Under the pieces are notes generated by a model that saw only the letters and a list, made by a program, of their open reading frames with translations, did no database searches and was not told the origin of the DNA. From positions 1 through 32,367 of the IMG/VR virus record IMGVR_UViG_3300036045_000047: a stretch of DNA of 32,367 bases; one strand, given 5' to 3'. This DNA is from a virus. The translations under genes and the position numbers were made by a program. This document shows, in pieces, positions 1 to 8,185 of the stretch (positions within the stretch are counted from its first letter, which is position 1; every line of letters starts with the position of its first letter).

Positions 1-1
1 C

Positions 2-1405
2 GCGACCCTCCAGGGTGCGAACTCGGAGCATACCAACATCCTGACGATCGACGAGGTCGACGTCATGCGGTTCCCGAAGGCGTACGCGGAGGCCAAGTTC
101 ATCCCCGGCTACGACGGCGCCACCGGGCAGTTCCCGATCACCATCAAGACCTCGACCCGCAAGTTCGCGTTCGGGATGATGGAGAAGGAGATCGAGAACA
201 TCCCGAACTCGGGCGACACCCTCCTCCGGTGGAACATCATCGACGTGACCGAGCGGTGCCCTAAGAAGAGGCATCGCCCTGACCTTCCGAAGGTCCAGCG
301 GTACATCCACCCCAAGCTGCCGCTGAGGAACCTGTCCCCGGAGGAGTACGACTCGCTCCAGGAAGAGAAGAAGTCCGAGTACTCGAAGATCGAGGCCTAC
401 GCGGGGTGCGCCAGCTGCCCGCTCCTACCGGTCTGTCGGACCCGCCTGGCCCACCGCCCACCTGGCGATCGCGGAGGCCTGTACAAGCCTATCGCCTTCA
501 CGATCGGTCAGTTCCGTGGGACCGAGTCGGACATGGCCGAGGCCCAGCTGATGTGCTGGAAGCCAAGCTCCGCCGGCCTCGTGTATGCCCGGTACGATGA
601 GACTCCCAAGAAGGGCAACCTGATGACCCTCCAGGAGGCCTGGGAGCGCTTCACCGGCGGCGCGCTCCCGACCCCCAAGAACCTCACCCTGAAGATCCTG
701 GTCGACCTGATGCTCCAGAAGGGCGTCAAGTTCGAGGCCATGGGGGACTGGGGCTACCGCCACGCGTTCGCGATCGTGGTCGGGGCCCAGGTCATGGGCG
801 AGTGGTGGCTGGTCGATAGCGTGGCCATCCCCGGGCTCGATCCAGACCAGCAGGTGTCGGTCGCCAAGGGGATCAGGGATCGGTACAAGATCCGACGCTG
901 GTTCATGGACCCCAGCCAGCCCGGCATGATGCAGATGTTCAAGAAGAACGGCATGCCGTGCAAGAAGTTCACCAAGGACGTCCAGCTGGGGATCGCCTGC
1001 GTGAAGACCCAGGTGGTGGACGCCATGAACGTCAGACGCCTGAAGGTCCTTGATCACGAGGACAACAAGTGGCTCCGGAACGGCTTCAAGAAGCACCCCT
1101 ACAAGCTCGACTCCGAGGGGGAGCCGACCAACGAGCCGGACGACGACGAGTACGCCGACACCATGGACTCTGTCCGGTACGGCGGCCAGAACCTCTTCGG
1201 GAAAGGCGGGAAGGCCATCGTCGGGACCGAGAAGGGCGGGCCGCCGCCGGACCCGAGGGTCATGGGGGTCATCCCGCACCAGGACCAGGTCTATGAATCT
1301 TGGATCACCCAGCGGGCACGCGCCCTTGCGACCGAGGGGGACGTCAGCGGGGCCAACCAGACCAAGACCATCTTCTGGACGTTCGGAGGGGACGACCCCT
1401 CCTAA
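2..1405 (+). CDS. terL: Terminase large subunit, 5'-truncated by the window edge
   Basis: This is the packaging motor ATPase/nuclease that translocates DNA into the prohead and cuts concatemers. The frame is open from base 2, upstream of the first in-frame ATG (65). Visible residues 12-19 read ILTIDEVD, a Walker B motif with D17 and the catalytic E18, so the N-terminal ATPase half lies outside the window. The C-terminal part fits an RNase H-like nuclease: D249 in MGDWGY, D303 in WFMDP and D386 in EYADTMD are candidate metal ligands. Between the two domains lies a cysteine cluster (C86, C136, C139, C145), possibly a metal site. Numbering counts from base 2. Portal and minor head genes follow, as is usual. 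The assignment rests on motifs and gene order, and I am confident in it. Confidence 0.9.
   Translation, partial: ATLQGANSEHTNILTIDEVDVMRFPKAYAEAKFIPGYDGATGQFPITIKTSTRKFAFGMMEKEIENIPNSGDTLLRWNIIDVTERCPKKRHRPDLPKVQRYIHPKLPLRNLSPEEYDSLQEEKKSEYSKIEAYAGCASCPLLPVCRTRLAHRPPGDRGGLYKPIAFTIGQFRGTESDMAEAQLMCWKPSSAGLVYARYDETPKKGNLMTLQEAWERFTGGALPTPKNLTLKILVDLMLQKGVKFEAMGDWGYRHAFAIVVGAQVMGEWWLVDSVAIPGLDPDQQVSVAKGIRDRYKIRRWFMDPSQPGMMQMFKKNGMPCKKFTKDVQLGIACVKTQVVDAMNVRRLKVLDHEDNKWLRNGFKKHPYKLDSEGEPTNEPDDDEYADTMDSVRYGGQNLFGKGGKAIVGTEKGGPPPDPRVMGVIPHQDQVYESWITQRARALATEGDVSGANQTKTIFWTFGGDDPS
1385..1402 (+). other. Perfect hairpin at the 3' end of terL
   Basis: GGAGGGG-ACGA-CCCCTCC forms a 7-bp GC stem with a 4-nt loop inside the last codons of terL. 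It ends one base before the TAA stop. No U-tract follows, so it is at best a weak terminator. It could also stabilise or insulate the 3' end of the terL message. Confidence 0.4.
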
Positions 1406-1410
1406 TCTTC
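1401..1410 (+). promoter_or_regulatory. CCTAATCTTC motif (copy 1), putative phage -10 element
   Basis: The motif overlaps the terL stop codon and recurs before genes at 5365, 14872 and 30540. Here it lies 14 nt before a tiny ATG ORF (1424-1444, six codons) and 32 nt before the next real start at 1442. The leaderless geometry is therefore poorer than at the other copies. A separate TAGTAT at 1417-1422 could also serve as a -10. Confidence 0.45.
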
Positions 1411-1441
1411 GGGGACGTAGTATCATGCGAGACGAGGGCAC

Positions 1442-2422
1442 ATGAGCCAGATCCTTAACGTCATTTCACAGTTGCTCTCCTACGGAGACTCGACGGGAGT
1501 GTCGGACAACCCCAAGCAGAGGGGGTTCGACTGGACCCGGAAGATCAACAGCGTGGCGATCTCCCGCCCCAGCTCCTCGGAGCCGGTCATCCCGCCGGGA
1601 GGCAGCCTAGTCCTGTTCGACGGTACCCGGTCCACCGGGCTGTCGTCGGGCACGTCCGTCCTCGAGGTAGCGCTCCTGTCCAGCCAGGACAGCGTCTACG
1701 CGCTCCGTGCGACCACCGGTCCGGTGACCTTCCGGACCGCGCGCTCCGTCTCCGGGATCACCGGGTGCGTGGTGACGGTCAACAACAACGCGATGGCGGT
1801 GTTCGACTTCATCGGCGCGACCCTGACTGCGGTCCAGGTAGGCGATACCATGAGGGTTGCCGGCGCAACCCTCTACGATACCGGCCCGTTCGCGTTCGGG
1901 GCCCTCAACTCGGGGCTCTGGGTGGTCATCGGGGTTGCCGGCACCAAGATCTCGGCGGTTCGTCCGACCGGTGAGACCTTCTCGGCCGGGGCGGAGACGG
2001 TCGTGACCGTTGGGTCCGACGTCCAGTTCTACTCGGCCGACGGCGTCCAGAAGGGCGACAAGTTCGTCCTCGGCGCCCCGTTCAGCCCCGCGTCCCAGCG
2101 CACCTATGCGGTCGCCGACGTGACCCCAGACGAGATCACCTTCGTGTCGACGATGCCTATCCCAGAGGAGTCGAGCCTCACCTACGTGGCCGGCACCCTC
2201 ACCGTCTACTCGGCCTCGAAGCGCCTTGTGTACCTCGAGGTTGACCAGGAGGCGGCGGTTCGGCTGAACGGTGACACCAGCTCGTCCAACATCGTCTCGC
2301 CGATCGCGGCCGGCGACCGTACTCAGATCGGGTGGATGCACAAGTGGGGCGACACCTGGAAGTGCGAGGTCGTCAACCGGTCCGTGAACCCGCTGAGGCT
2401 TCTCGCGATCACAGGGGAGTAA
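1442..2422 (+). CDS. Hypothetical beta-rich structural protein between terL and portal
   Basis: This 326-residue protein has no signal peptide or membrane segment. Its composition is rich in G, S, T and V, with alternating hydrophobic strands typical of beta-sandwich virion proteins (for example the stretches around residues 95-130 and 200-240). I do not recognise a family. Its position between terminase and portal suggests a virion role such as a head decoration or stabilising protein, but that is inference. The ATG at 1442 overlaps the stop of the six-codon ORF starting at 1424 (ATGA). A weak GAGG lies 8-11 nt upstream. The stop is followed after 3 nt by the portal start. Confidence 0.75.
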   Translation: MSQILNVISQLLSYGDSTGVSDNPKQRGFDWTRKINSVAISRPSSSEPVIPPGGSLVLFDGTRSTGLSSGTSVLEVALLSSQDSVYALRATTGPVTFRTARSVSGITGCVVTVNNNAMAVFDFIGATLTAVQVGDTMRVAGATLYDTGPFAFGALNSGLWVVIGVAGTKISAVRPTGETFSAGAETVVTVGSDVQFYSADGVQKGDKFVLGAPFSPASQRTYAVADVTPDEITFVSTMPIPEESSLTYVAGTLTVYSASKRLVYLEVDQEAAVRLNGDTSSSNIVSPIAAGDRTQIGWMHKWGDTWKCEVVNRSVNPLRLLAITGE

Positions 2423-2425
2423 CGG

Positions 2426-4543
2426 ATGGCTGGACCCAAGCGGAAGCCAGAGCCCATCGTAGCCCTCGACCCGGTAGCCTACAAGCAGCTTCGGGAGATG
2501 GAGCAGAAGGCCAACGGCGACCCCGAAAAGATGGGGGAGGAGATGGAGAAGCGCGACGGGGGCACCCTCGGGCTCATCCTGAAGTCCCTCCAGGGCGTTC
2601 AGCGCCTGCAGGCCGACCGGCTCTCGTTCGAGGTCGACCCGTCCCCGCAGTATCAGACCTACGCGGGCCTCTACCGCAACAAGTCCAACCTCACCCCGGA
2701 CCACATCATCAAGCGCGTCATCGGCCCCTCCGGTGACGACCTGGTATGCCAGATCCTGCAGGCGCGCTCCAACCACCTCGCCTCGTTCGGTCGCCCGCGC
2801 ATGTCGCGCTTCTCGAACGGGTTCGAGCTTGAGGAGATCCCGGGGGTCAACCTCCCGGACGAGAAGGAAGCTCAGCGCAAGCTGAACGACCGCATCGAGG
2901 CCGCCAAGAAGATCATCTGGAACTGCGGTCTTGGACCTGCCCGCAAGGAGTACTACCAGCCCAACTTCTCCCAGTACCTGAAGATGATCACCCGTGATGG
3001 CTGCGCGTTCGGCCGGTTCGCGACCGAGATCTTGACGGTTCCGGACCCCGCCACCGGCAAGGAGAAGTTCTACGGGTTCCGCCCGGCCGACGCCGGCACG
3101 ATCTACCACGTCACGCCCGACAAGGAAGAGGACCAGTCGGTCCGCCAGAAGGGCATCCAGCTCCTCGAGCAGCTCCGCAACACGAAGATCGACTCCTCGA
3201 AGTACAAGGAGCAGAAGTACAAGTGGGTCCAGGTCATCGACGGCGTGCCCGACCAGGGTTTCTCCGCCGAGGAGATGATCGTCTACAACCTGTACCCGAC
3301 CACCAACATCGAGTACAACGGGTACCCGCTCTCCCCGATCGACCAGTGCCTGAACGCGATCGTGACGCACATCAACATCACGATCCACAACAAGCTCTAC
3401 TTCCAGAACGGCCGCGCCGCTCGCGGGATGATCGTCTTCAAGTCGGACAACATCGACGAGGCGACGGTCCAGAAGATCAGGCTTCAGTTCCACCAGTCGA
3501 TCAACGCGGCCCAGAACAGCTGGCGCATGCCCGTGTTCGGGATCGGCTCAGACGACGCGATCGACTGGACGTCGATCGACGTGACCGGCCGCGACTCCGA
3601 GTTCCAGTACCTGATGGACCAGAACGCCCGGGTGATCCTCTCGAGCTTCCAGATGAGCCCCGAGGAGCTGCCTGGCTACGCGCACCTGTCGCGCGGCACC
3701 AACACTCAGGCGTTGTCCGAGTCCGACAACGAGTGGAAGCTGACGGCCGCCCGCGACGTCGGGCTGCGCCCGCTGATCTCCGACATCCAGGACTTCCTGA
3801 ACACCCACATCCTGCCGCTCATCGACCCAGAGCTGGCCAAGACTCACCGGATCATCCTGGCCGGCATCGATAAGGAAGGCCCCGAGAAGGAGGCTGCCCG
3901 CCTCCAGACCGACATGAACATCCACATGTCGATGAACGACGTCCTCCAGGAGGTCGAGAAGGAGCTTCTCCCCGAGGGGCTCGGCGGCCGGATGCCGCTC
4001 AACCAGATCTTTCACCAGCTGGTCCTTACCCCGTACCTGACGGTCGGGGAGATCCTCGAGAACTTCTTCGGCCGCAAAGGCGCGGCGGCGGACCCCCGCT
4101 ACAACTACGTCCGCGACCCGTTCTGGGTCCAGAACCAGCAACTCCTCGTCCAGCAGGCCCAGATGGCCATGCAGGCCCAGATGCAACAGCAGCAGATGAT
4201 GATGCAGCAGGCGGCCGGCGGCGACCCGAACGATCCGGAGGGTGGCGGGGACGACGGCGGCGGCCCGGGTGAACCTCCTCCGTCTGACGAGCCAGCTCCT
4301 CCTGGCGCCGACAAGACCGAGAAGGCCGAGGTGGCCGCCCGTAACCTCCGGAAGCGCGAGGAGTGGGTCGCCCAGAACATCGTGGCGCTCGACAAGACGA
4401 TCGAAGCTAACGGCCGCAAGATCAGCAAGATGATCCTGAAGCGTCACCAGGAGATCGTCGACCGGCACATGGCCAGCTGGGAGAAGAGCAGCCGTAGGGC
4501 GCTCCGGGAGATCACCAAGATCGTCGACGGCAAGAAGGACTGA
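2426..4543 (+). CDS. Portal protein
   Basis: This is the dodecameric portal that seeds head assembly and forms the DNA entry channel at the vertex. The protein has 705 residues, typical of large portal families. It sits between terminase and a Mu gpF-like minor head protein, which is the diagnostic position. The central region (about residues 80-480) is a mixed alpha/beta core. The region near residue 570-590 is extremely Gln/Met-rich and is followed by a Gly/Asp/Pro-rich acidic linker and a basic helical tail. Low-complexity C-termini of this kind are common in portals. The start ATG is preceded by GGGGAG at 2414-2419. The stop overlaps the next ATG (TGATG), which suggests translational coupling. 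Family membership rests on size, composition and context rather than a short signature motif. Confidence 0.85.
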   Translation: MAGPKRKPEPIVALDPVAYKQLREMEQKANGDPEKMGEEMEKRDGGTLGLILKSLQGVQRLQADRLSFEVDPSPQYQTYAGLYRNKSNLTPDHIIKRVIGPSGDDLVCQILQARSNHLASFGRPRMSRFSNGFELEEIPGVNLPDEKEAQRKLNDRIEAAKKIIWNCGLGPARKEYYQPNFSQYLKMITRDGCAFGRFATEILTVPDPATGKEKFYGFRPADAGTIYHVTPDKEEDQSVRQKGIQLLEQLRNTKIDSSKYKEQKYKWVQVIDGVPDQGFSAEEMIVYNLYPTTNIEYNGYPLSPIDQCLNAIVTHINITIHNKLYFQNGRAARGMIVFKSDNIDEATVQKIRLQFHQSINAAQNSWRMPVFGIGSDDAIDWTSIDVTGRDSEFQYLMDQNARVILSSFQMSPEELPGYAHLSRGTNTQALSESDNEWKLTAARDVGLRPLISDIQDFLNTHILPLIDPELAKTHRIILAGIDKEGPEKEAARLQTDMNIHMSMNDVLQEVEKELLPEGLGGRMPLNQIFHQLVLTPYLTVGEILENFFGRKGAAADPRYNYVRDPFWVQNQQLLVQQAQMAMQAQMQQQQMMMQQAAGGDPNDPEGGGDDGGGPGEPPPSDEPAPPGADKTEKAEVAARNLRKREEWVAQNIVALDKTIEANGRKISKMILKRHQEIVDRHMASWEKSSRRALREITKIVDGKKD

Positions 4544-5352
4544 TGGACCTGACGCCGGGACAGCGCAAGGCGCTCGAGAAGGTTCTGAGCGACCTGTACG
4601 ACGAGCTGCAGGCCAACCTGCTCGGCAGGTTCTTCAAGGGCCCGCAGGTCTGGGTCGAGGTTGCCCGGTCAGCGAGCCCGTCCCGGTCGATCGAGGGCCT
4701 GTTCCGGTACGCCCTCAAGATGATGTACGGGCCCGGCGCGGACGTCCCCGAGGATCGGCTCCGGCAGCTGGCCACGATCACGTCCAACTACATGGACGCC
4801 GAGAAGCTCAAGGCGATCAACAAGGTCCTGGCTGAGGCCGACCAGGCCAAGGACGCCAAGGACCTGCGCGGCCGGCTCGAGGAGGTCATCGAGGAGATGA
4901 CCAGCAAGGTCCACCAGCTCGTCGCCACCGAGACCAGGAACGCGTCGAACTTCGCGGAGCGCGAGGGGATCATGCAGGTCGCGGCTCCCATGGGCATCGA
5001 TGATCCTACGGTCGCCCGGCTCGGCCCGCACGATGCCAAGACCTGCAGGACCTGCCTGAAGCTGTGGCACGACGATAAGAACCCAATGATCCCGAAGATC
5101 TACAAGTCATCTGAGATCCAGGGCGGCTACTCGACCCACAAGGACCCGAAGCCGACCTGGAATGCGACCCACCCCCACTGCCGCCACGTGTGGATCATGG
5201 TGGCCCCCAACTATGGGTTCGACGACACTGGTCGGCTCAAGTTCATGGGGTTCGGCCATGACGAGTTCAAAACGCGCCGGAAGGGGCTCAAGAAGTTTGA
5301 GCCGGCTGAGCCGTGTTGGGAGCCCGACCACGACCACCACGTAACGGCCTAA
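4543..5352 (+). CDS. Minor head protein, Mu gpF / SPP1 gp7 family
   Basis: Proteins of this family bind the portal and are packaged inside the head; SPP1 gp7 affects DNA ejection. The 269-residue product has a helical N-terminal half. Its C-terminal half carries the family signature: TCRTC with C168 and C171, then HPHCRH with H210 and C213, the expected C-x2-C...HP-x-CRH metal-binding pattern. It overlaps the portal stop by one base, so the two are probably co-translated. Its TAA lies inside the next CCTAATCT motif, so the terL-portal-gpF run appears to end here. Confidence 0.88.
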   Translation: MDLTPGQRKALEKVLSDLYDELQANLLGRFFKGPQVWVEVARSASPSRSIEGLFRYALKMMYGPGADVPEDRLRQLATITSNYMDAEKLKAINKVLAEADQAKDAKDLRGRLEEVIEEMTSKVHQLVATETRNASNFAEREGIMQVAAPMGIDDPTVARLGPHDAKTCRTCLKLWHDDKNPMIPKIYKSSEIQGGYSTHKDPKPTWNATHPHCRHVWIMVAPNYGFDDTGRLKFMGFGHDEFKTRRKGLKKFEPAEPCWEPDHDHHVTA

Positions 5353-5356
5353 TCTT
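5348..5356 (+). promoter_or_regulatory. GCCTAATCTT motif (copy 2), putative leaderless promoter
   Basis: TAATCT at 5350-5355 ends 9 nt before the ATG of the GIY-YIG gene. A canonical -10 at this place would start transcription within a base or two of the ATG. There is no well-placed Shine-Dalgarno sequence (only TGGGG abutting the start) and no recognisable -35. Confidence 0.55.
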
Positions 5357-5364
5357 CCTGGGGC

Positions 5365-5916
5365 ATGGCCGGCTCCATCTACCTGATCACGAACAAGTTG
5401 AATGGGAACGTGTATGTCGGCAAGACGATGGTTTCTCCCCACGTCCGATGGTTGCACCATAACACCATGGCGCGACACGGAAGCCAAGCTCCGGTGCATG
5501 CCGCGATCCGGAAGTACGGGGCCGACAGCTTTAGCCTGACGGTTGTTGATGAGGCTGAGACCAGTCGGAGCCTGAACGCCAAGGAGCGACGCTACATCAA
5601 GATGTTCAAGCGTGAAGGCAGATCTTACAACGCCACCTTGGGCGGCGACGGGGTACTCGGGGCTGTGAGATCGGTTGAATCTTGCCTGAAGGCTTCGTTG
5701 GCCCTGAGCGGAGCCGGCGCCCAGCCTAAAACTCACGGGCACGCCCGGCCTAGCGCCAGAAAACCCGTCGTTGGGGTATCACTCCTCGACGGCCGTGAAG
5801 TTCGTTACGAGTTTAGTCGTCAGGCTCAGGCTGACGGCTTTTCTGCCTCTAAGGTGACGGAGTGCTGCTTGGGTCGACGTAAGGTCCATCGCGGTTTCCA
5901 GTGGAGGTACGCATGA
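5365..5916 (+). CDS. GIY-YIG homing endonuclease, free-standing
   Basis: This is a site-specific nuclease that promotes its own spread by cutting alleles lacking it. In the 183-residue protein, residues 4-20 give the degenerate GIY...YIG pair (SIYLIT ... VYVGKT). The catalytic Arg candidate is R28 in HVRW, and NAKERRYI supplies the Glu helix. The C-terminal 50 residues end in FSASKVTECCLGRRK...GFQWRY, which resembles the small DNA-binding repeat (IENR1/NUMOD type) of phage homing nucleases. No intron ends are visible. The gene stands between the minor head protein and the protease, and its stop overlaps the next start (ATGA), so it does not interrupt expression. Codon use is more AT-tolerant than in the head genes. 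A CCTAATCT motif lies directly upstream. Confidence 0.88.
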   Translation: MAGSIYLITNKLNGNVYVGKTMVSPHVRWLHHNTMARHGSQAPVHAAIRKYGADSFSLTVVDEAETSRSLNAKERRYIKMFKREGRSYNATLGGDGVLGAVRSVESCLKASLALSGAGAQPKTHGHARPSARKPVVGVSLLDGREVRYEFSRQAQADGFSASKVTECCLGRRKVHRGFQWRYA

Positions 5917-7577
5917 TCATTGACATGCCGATCACCACCCAGACCGTCGACAGTTCGGGTGAGATTCTTCACCTGAAGGGTTTGGACATCTCTGACTTCA
6001 ACGATGGCCGCGCGTTCGCCAACTTTGAGCACAACAATGATCACGCCGATAACATCGTAGGCAAGTTTGTGTTCGCTAAGAAGATTTTTAATTCTGGCGA
6101 CTGCGCTACCGAGCGTCAAAAGATGTACTGGGAGAAACTGCAGACCCCTTTCTTGTATGGGGTCTGCGAGCTGTTCGACCAGGAAGGCCATCCTGGCGCC
6201 GTAGCGATCGCAGCTATGATCAGGTACTTCGTGAAGCGCAAGGAACCCGTGATGGTCGGCGCCTCGATCGAAGGCCAGACCCTTGAGCGCAAGGATGGCG
6301 ACCTGCTGCGCACGGTTGGACGCCGTACCGCCCTGACTTTGCGGCCATGTAACAGGCAGTGTTGGACCGACTTCCTTGGGGAAGGCGAAGCCTCCGACAA
6401 GTTCATGAAATCCATGGAAGACGGGCTCGATCAAGAGCGCTTGGTGACCGTAGACTCCTCGATCGTCGAGGACATGGACACCGGCGATGTCGTCCAGGAC
6501 CTCAAGAAGGCGCTCGAGGCCCTCAACAAGACCCTGACGGCCGGCACCTACGCGGGGACCGCCCCCGAGGGGCTTACCGGTGGCGCCGCCCTTCAGGTCG
6601 AGGATCGTGGGCTCCGGAACCGTATGAAGGCCGTCTATCGGGACTGGGATCGCCGTCGACCGCTCCGCGAAGTCCTGAAGGCTGCGCTCCCGGACGTCGC
6701 CGACAGCTACGTGGACCACTTCGTCGATCTCACCCGGGATCTGGCCCTCAAGAAGGGGCTCCCCCACGAGAACCTCACCAGGGTGTCCGCCCAGCACTCC
6801 CTTGGGGCCGACGACAACGATGACCAGAAGAAGCTGCTCGAGGGGCTCTACTGGGACCAGTCGAAGCCCTTCCAGCCAAGCCATCCGCAGCACTCCGCCG
6901 AGATCCGCTCGCTACAGAACGATGCGGGAAAACGGGTCCTCGTGAAGCTCAACCGTGCCGCGCCGACCACCGCTAACCAGACCGCGACCGCGTATTATCG
7001 TCTCGCCAAGGACTTCTACGGGATGGGCGACCACGTCCCGGTCACTGCCCACTTCCGGCATGGTATGGTAAATGGTGGGATCCCCATGCAGGCCATCGAG
7101 TTCGTCGAGGGCGCCAAGACCCCGCTGGAGTCGTCGAAGATGATGCAGGATGCGTACATGAAGGCCCGTGAGGATGGCAGCATGCACAAGCTCGCCCTCA
7201 TGGACGCCATCAACGGTACAGCTGATCGACACGGCGGGAACATCATGATTCGGCCAGATGGCAAGTTGCTTCACATCGATAACGACGAGGGTATCTCTGA
7301 CATGCCGGTCGATCCCTCTTACCTGACGAGGTCGTACCTCGATAAGACCCAGCACTTTGACGGGATCGGGGAGGACACCTTACACCGCGATGCGGCTGAG
7401 TGGCTTGCCGGCCTCGATTGGCGTAAGCTTGCGGCTCACGCGCGGCGTCATGGGGTTGATCAGCCCACGATCAGCTCGATGGCTTCGAGGCTCGCGTTTC
7501 TGCAGCGTGCCGCCCGCCACGGGATGACGTTCCGGCAGATGTTCGATCACATGAAGGGCCAGGATCAGCTCGCATGA
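5913..7577 (+). CDS. Prohead protease fused to a PI3K/HipA-like kinase domain
   Basis: The 554-residue product has two parts. Residues 1-165 look like a phage head-maturation protease of the herpesvirus-assemblin fold: H40 in FEHNN and S118 in GASIEG, where G-x-SIEG is the usual nucleophile motif. Residues 197-230 repeat the N-terminal peptide of the major capsid protein. Residues about 330-500 resemble a protein/lipid-kinase-like fold: K345 in VLVKL, the catalytic loop D438-R-H-G-G-N443, and a metal motif HIDND with D456/D458. This pattern is close to PI3/4-kinases and HipA. Start ATG 5913 is chosen over GTG 5901 because GGAGG at 5903-5907 precedes it and ATGA overlaps the upstream stop. Base composition changes near 6480. 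The protease role is likely; kinase activity and its substrate are unproven. Confidence 0.8.
   Translation: MIIDMPITTQTVDSSGEILHLKGLDISDFNDGRAFANFEHNNDHADNIVGKFVFAKKIFNSGDCATERQKMYWEKLQTPFLYGVCELFDQEGHPGAVAIAAMIRYFVKRKEPVMVGASIEGQTLERKDGDLLRTVGRRTALTLRPCNRQCWTDFLGEGEASDKFMKSMEDGLDQERLVTVDSSIVEDMDTGDVVQDLKKALEALNKTLTAGTYAGTAPEGLTGGAALQVEDRGLRNRMKAVYRDWDRRRPLREVLKAALPDVADSYVDHFVDLTRDLALKKGLPHENLTRVSAQHSLGADDNDDQKKLLEGLYWDQSKPFQPSHPQHSAEIRSLQNDAGKRVLVKLNRAAPTTANQTATAYYRLAKDFYGMGDHVPVTAHFRHGMVNGGIPMQAIEFVEGAKTPLESSKMMQDAYMKAREDGSMHKLALMDAINGTADRHGGNIMIRPDGKLLHIDNDEGISDMPVDPSYLTRSYLDKTQHFDGIGEDTLHRDAAEWLAGLDWRKLAAHARRHGVDQPTISSMASRLAFLQRAARHGMTFRQMFDHMKGQDQLA
6501..6602 (+). other. Capsid-like 34-residue peptide inside the protease-kinase protein
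   Basis: Residues 197-230 match residues 5-38 of the major capsid protein at 25 of 34 positions without gaps. The core AGTYAGTAP is identical and is followed by LT, GAAL and VE. Synonymous codons differ throughout, so conservation is at the protein level. It is probably a shared scaffold-binding or cleavage segment. Confidence 0.8.
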
Positions 7578-8185
7578 TGCAGGTTTACGTCATCACCTCC
7601 GACGTCTCGTCGACCCCGCTCGCGGAGGTCCGTACAGACGGGAACCGCGTCGAGTTCATCGTCGACAACACCGACGGGGTCCTCCCCCAGGAGGTCGGCG
7701 GCAGCTACGAGCGGCTCATGAAGCTCGCGAACGGCTCGTCGCACATCAGGCTCCAGCAGCCCCAGAAGGCCACCGTCAACCTGATCCGCTACGTGATGGA
7801 CAACGGGGACGTCGTCGAGATCACGAGCGACGGCCGCACCTGCATGCTGAACGGCGAGCTGCTCGATGAGGCTCGCAAGAACGCTCTGTTCGTGGCGATC
7901 CGTCGCGGCGAGATCAAGGTGGCCAGGAAGGCTGACAAGCCGGTCCCGGTGATCCCGACGCAGCCGACCACCGCCCAGGCTGCTCCCGAGCCACCCCACC
8001 AGTCCCGAGAGGTGATCGGTCTCCTCGCGGACATGCACGCTCGTCAGAAGCAGATCGAGACCACGTACTCGGGCCGCAACGACCCCGCGATCGAGCAGGT
8101 CGACCGTAGCTACAGCGACGACCCGGCGTTCAGCAAGGCGATGGCCTACTATGCGAAGCATGGGACCGGAGGTGGTCGTGCCTGA
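7574..8185 (+). CDS. Hypothetical protein between protease and giant virion protein
   Basis: I do not recognise this 203-residue protein. The first 120 residues alternate strands and helices, with a repeated 'negotiated' pattern of short acidic turns (DGNRVEF, NGDVVEI, DGRTCML), suggesting a compact beta domain. Residues 125-150 are a Pro/Gln/Ala linker, and the tail is helical and polar. The start overlaps the upstream stop as ATGATG, and the end overlaps the start of the giant gene, so it is translationally coupled to both. A role in head assembly or in the function of the giant protein is inferred only from position. Confidence 0.75.
   Translation: MMQVYVITSDVSSTPLAEVRTDGNRVEFIVDNTDGVLPQEVGGSYERLMKLANGSSHIRLQQPQKATVNLIRYVMDNGDVVEITSDGRTCMLNGELLDEARKNALFVAIRRGEIKVARKADKPVPVIPTQPTTAQAAPEPPHQSREVIGLLADMHARQKQIETTYSGRNDPAIEQVDRSYSDDPAFSKAMAYYAKHGTGGGRA

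Noticed and set aside
425-1441. Long - strand open frame of 338 codons opposite terL
   Set aside because: It is a mirror of the GC-rich terL codons, with low-complexity Leu/Val/Asp/Gly composition and no ribosome site.
1607-3493. 628-codon - strand open frame opposite the structural gene and portal
   Set aside because: It spans two well-supported + strand genes and shows the repetitive Arg/Asp/Val composition of an antisense shadow.
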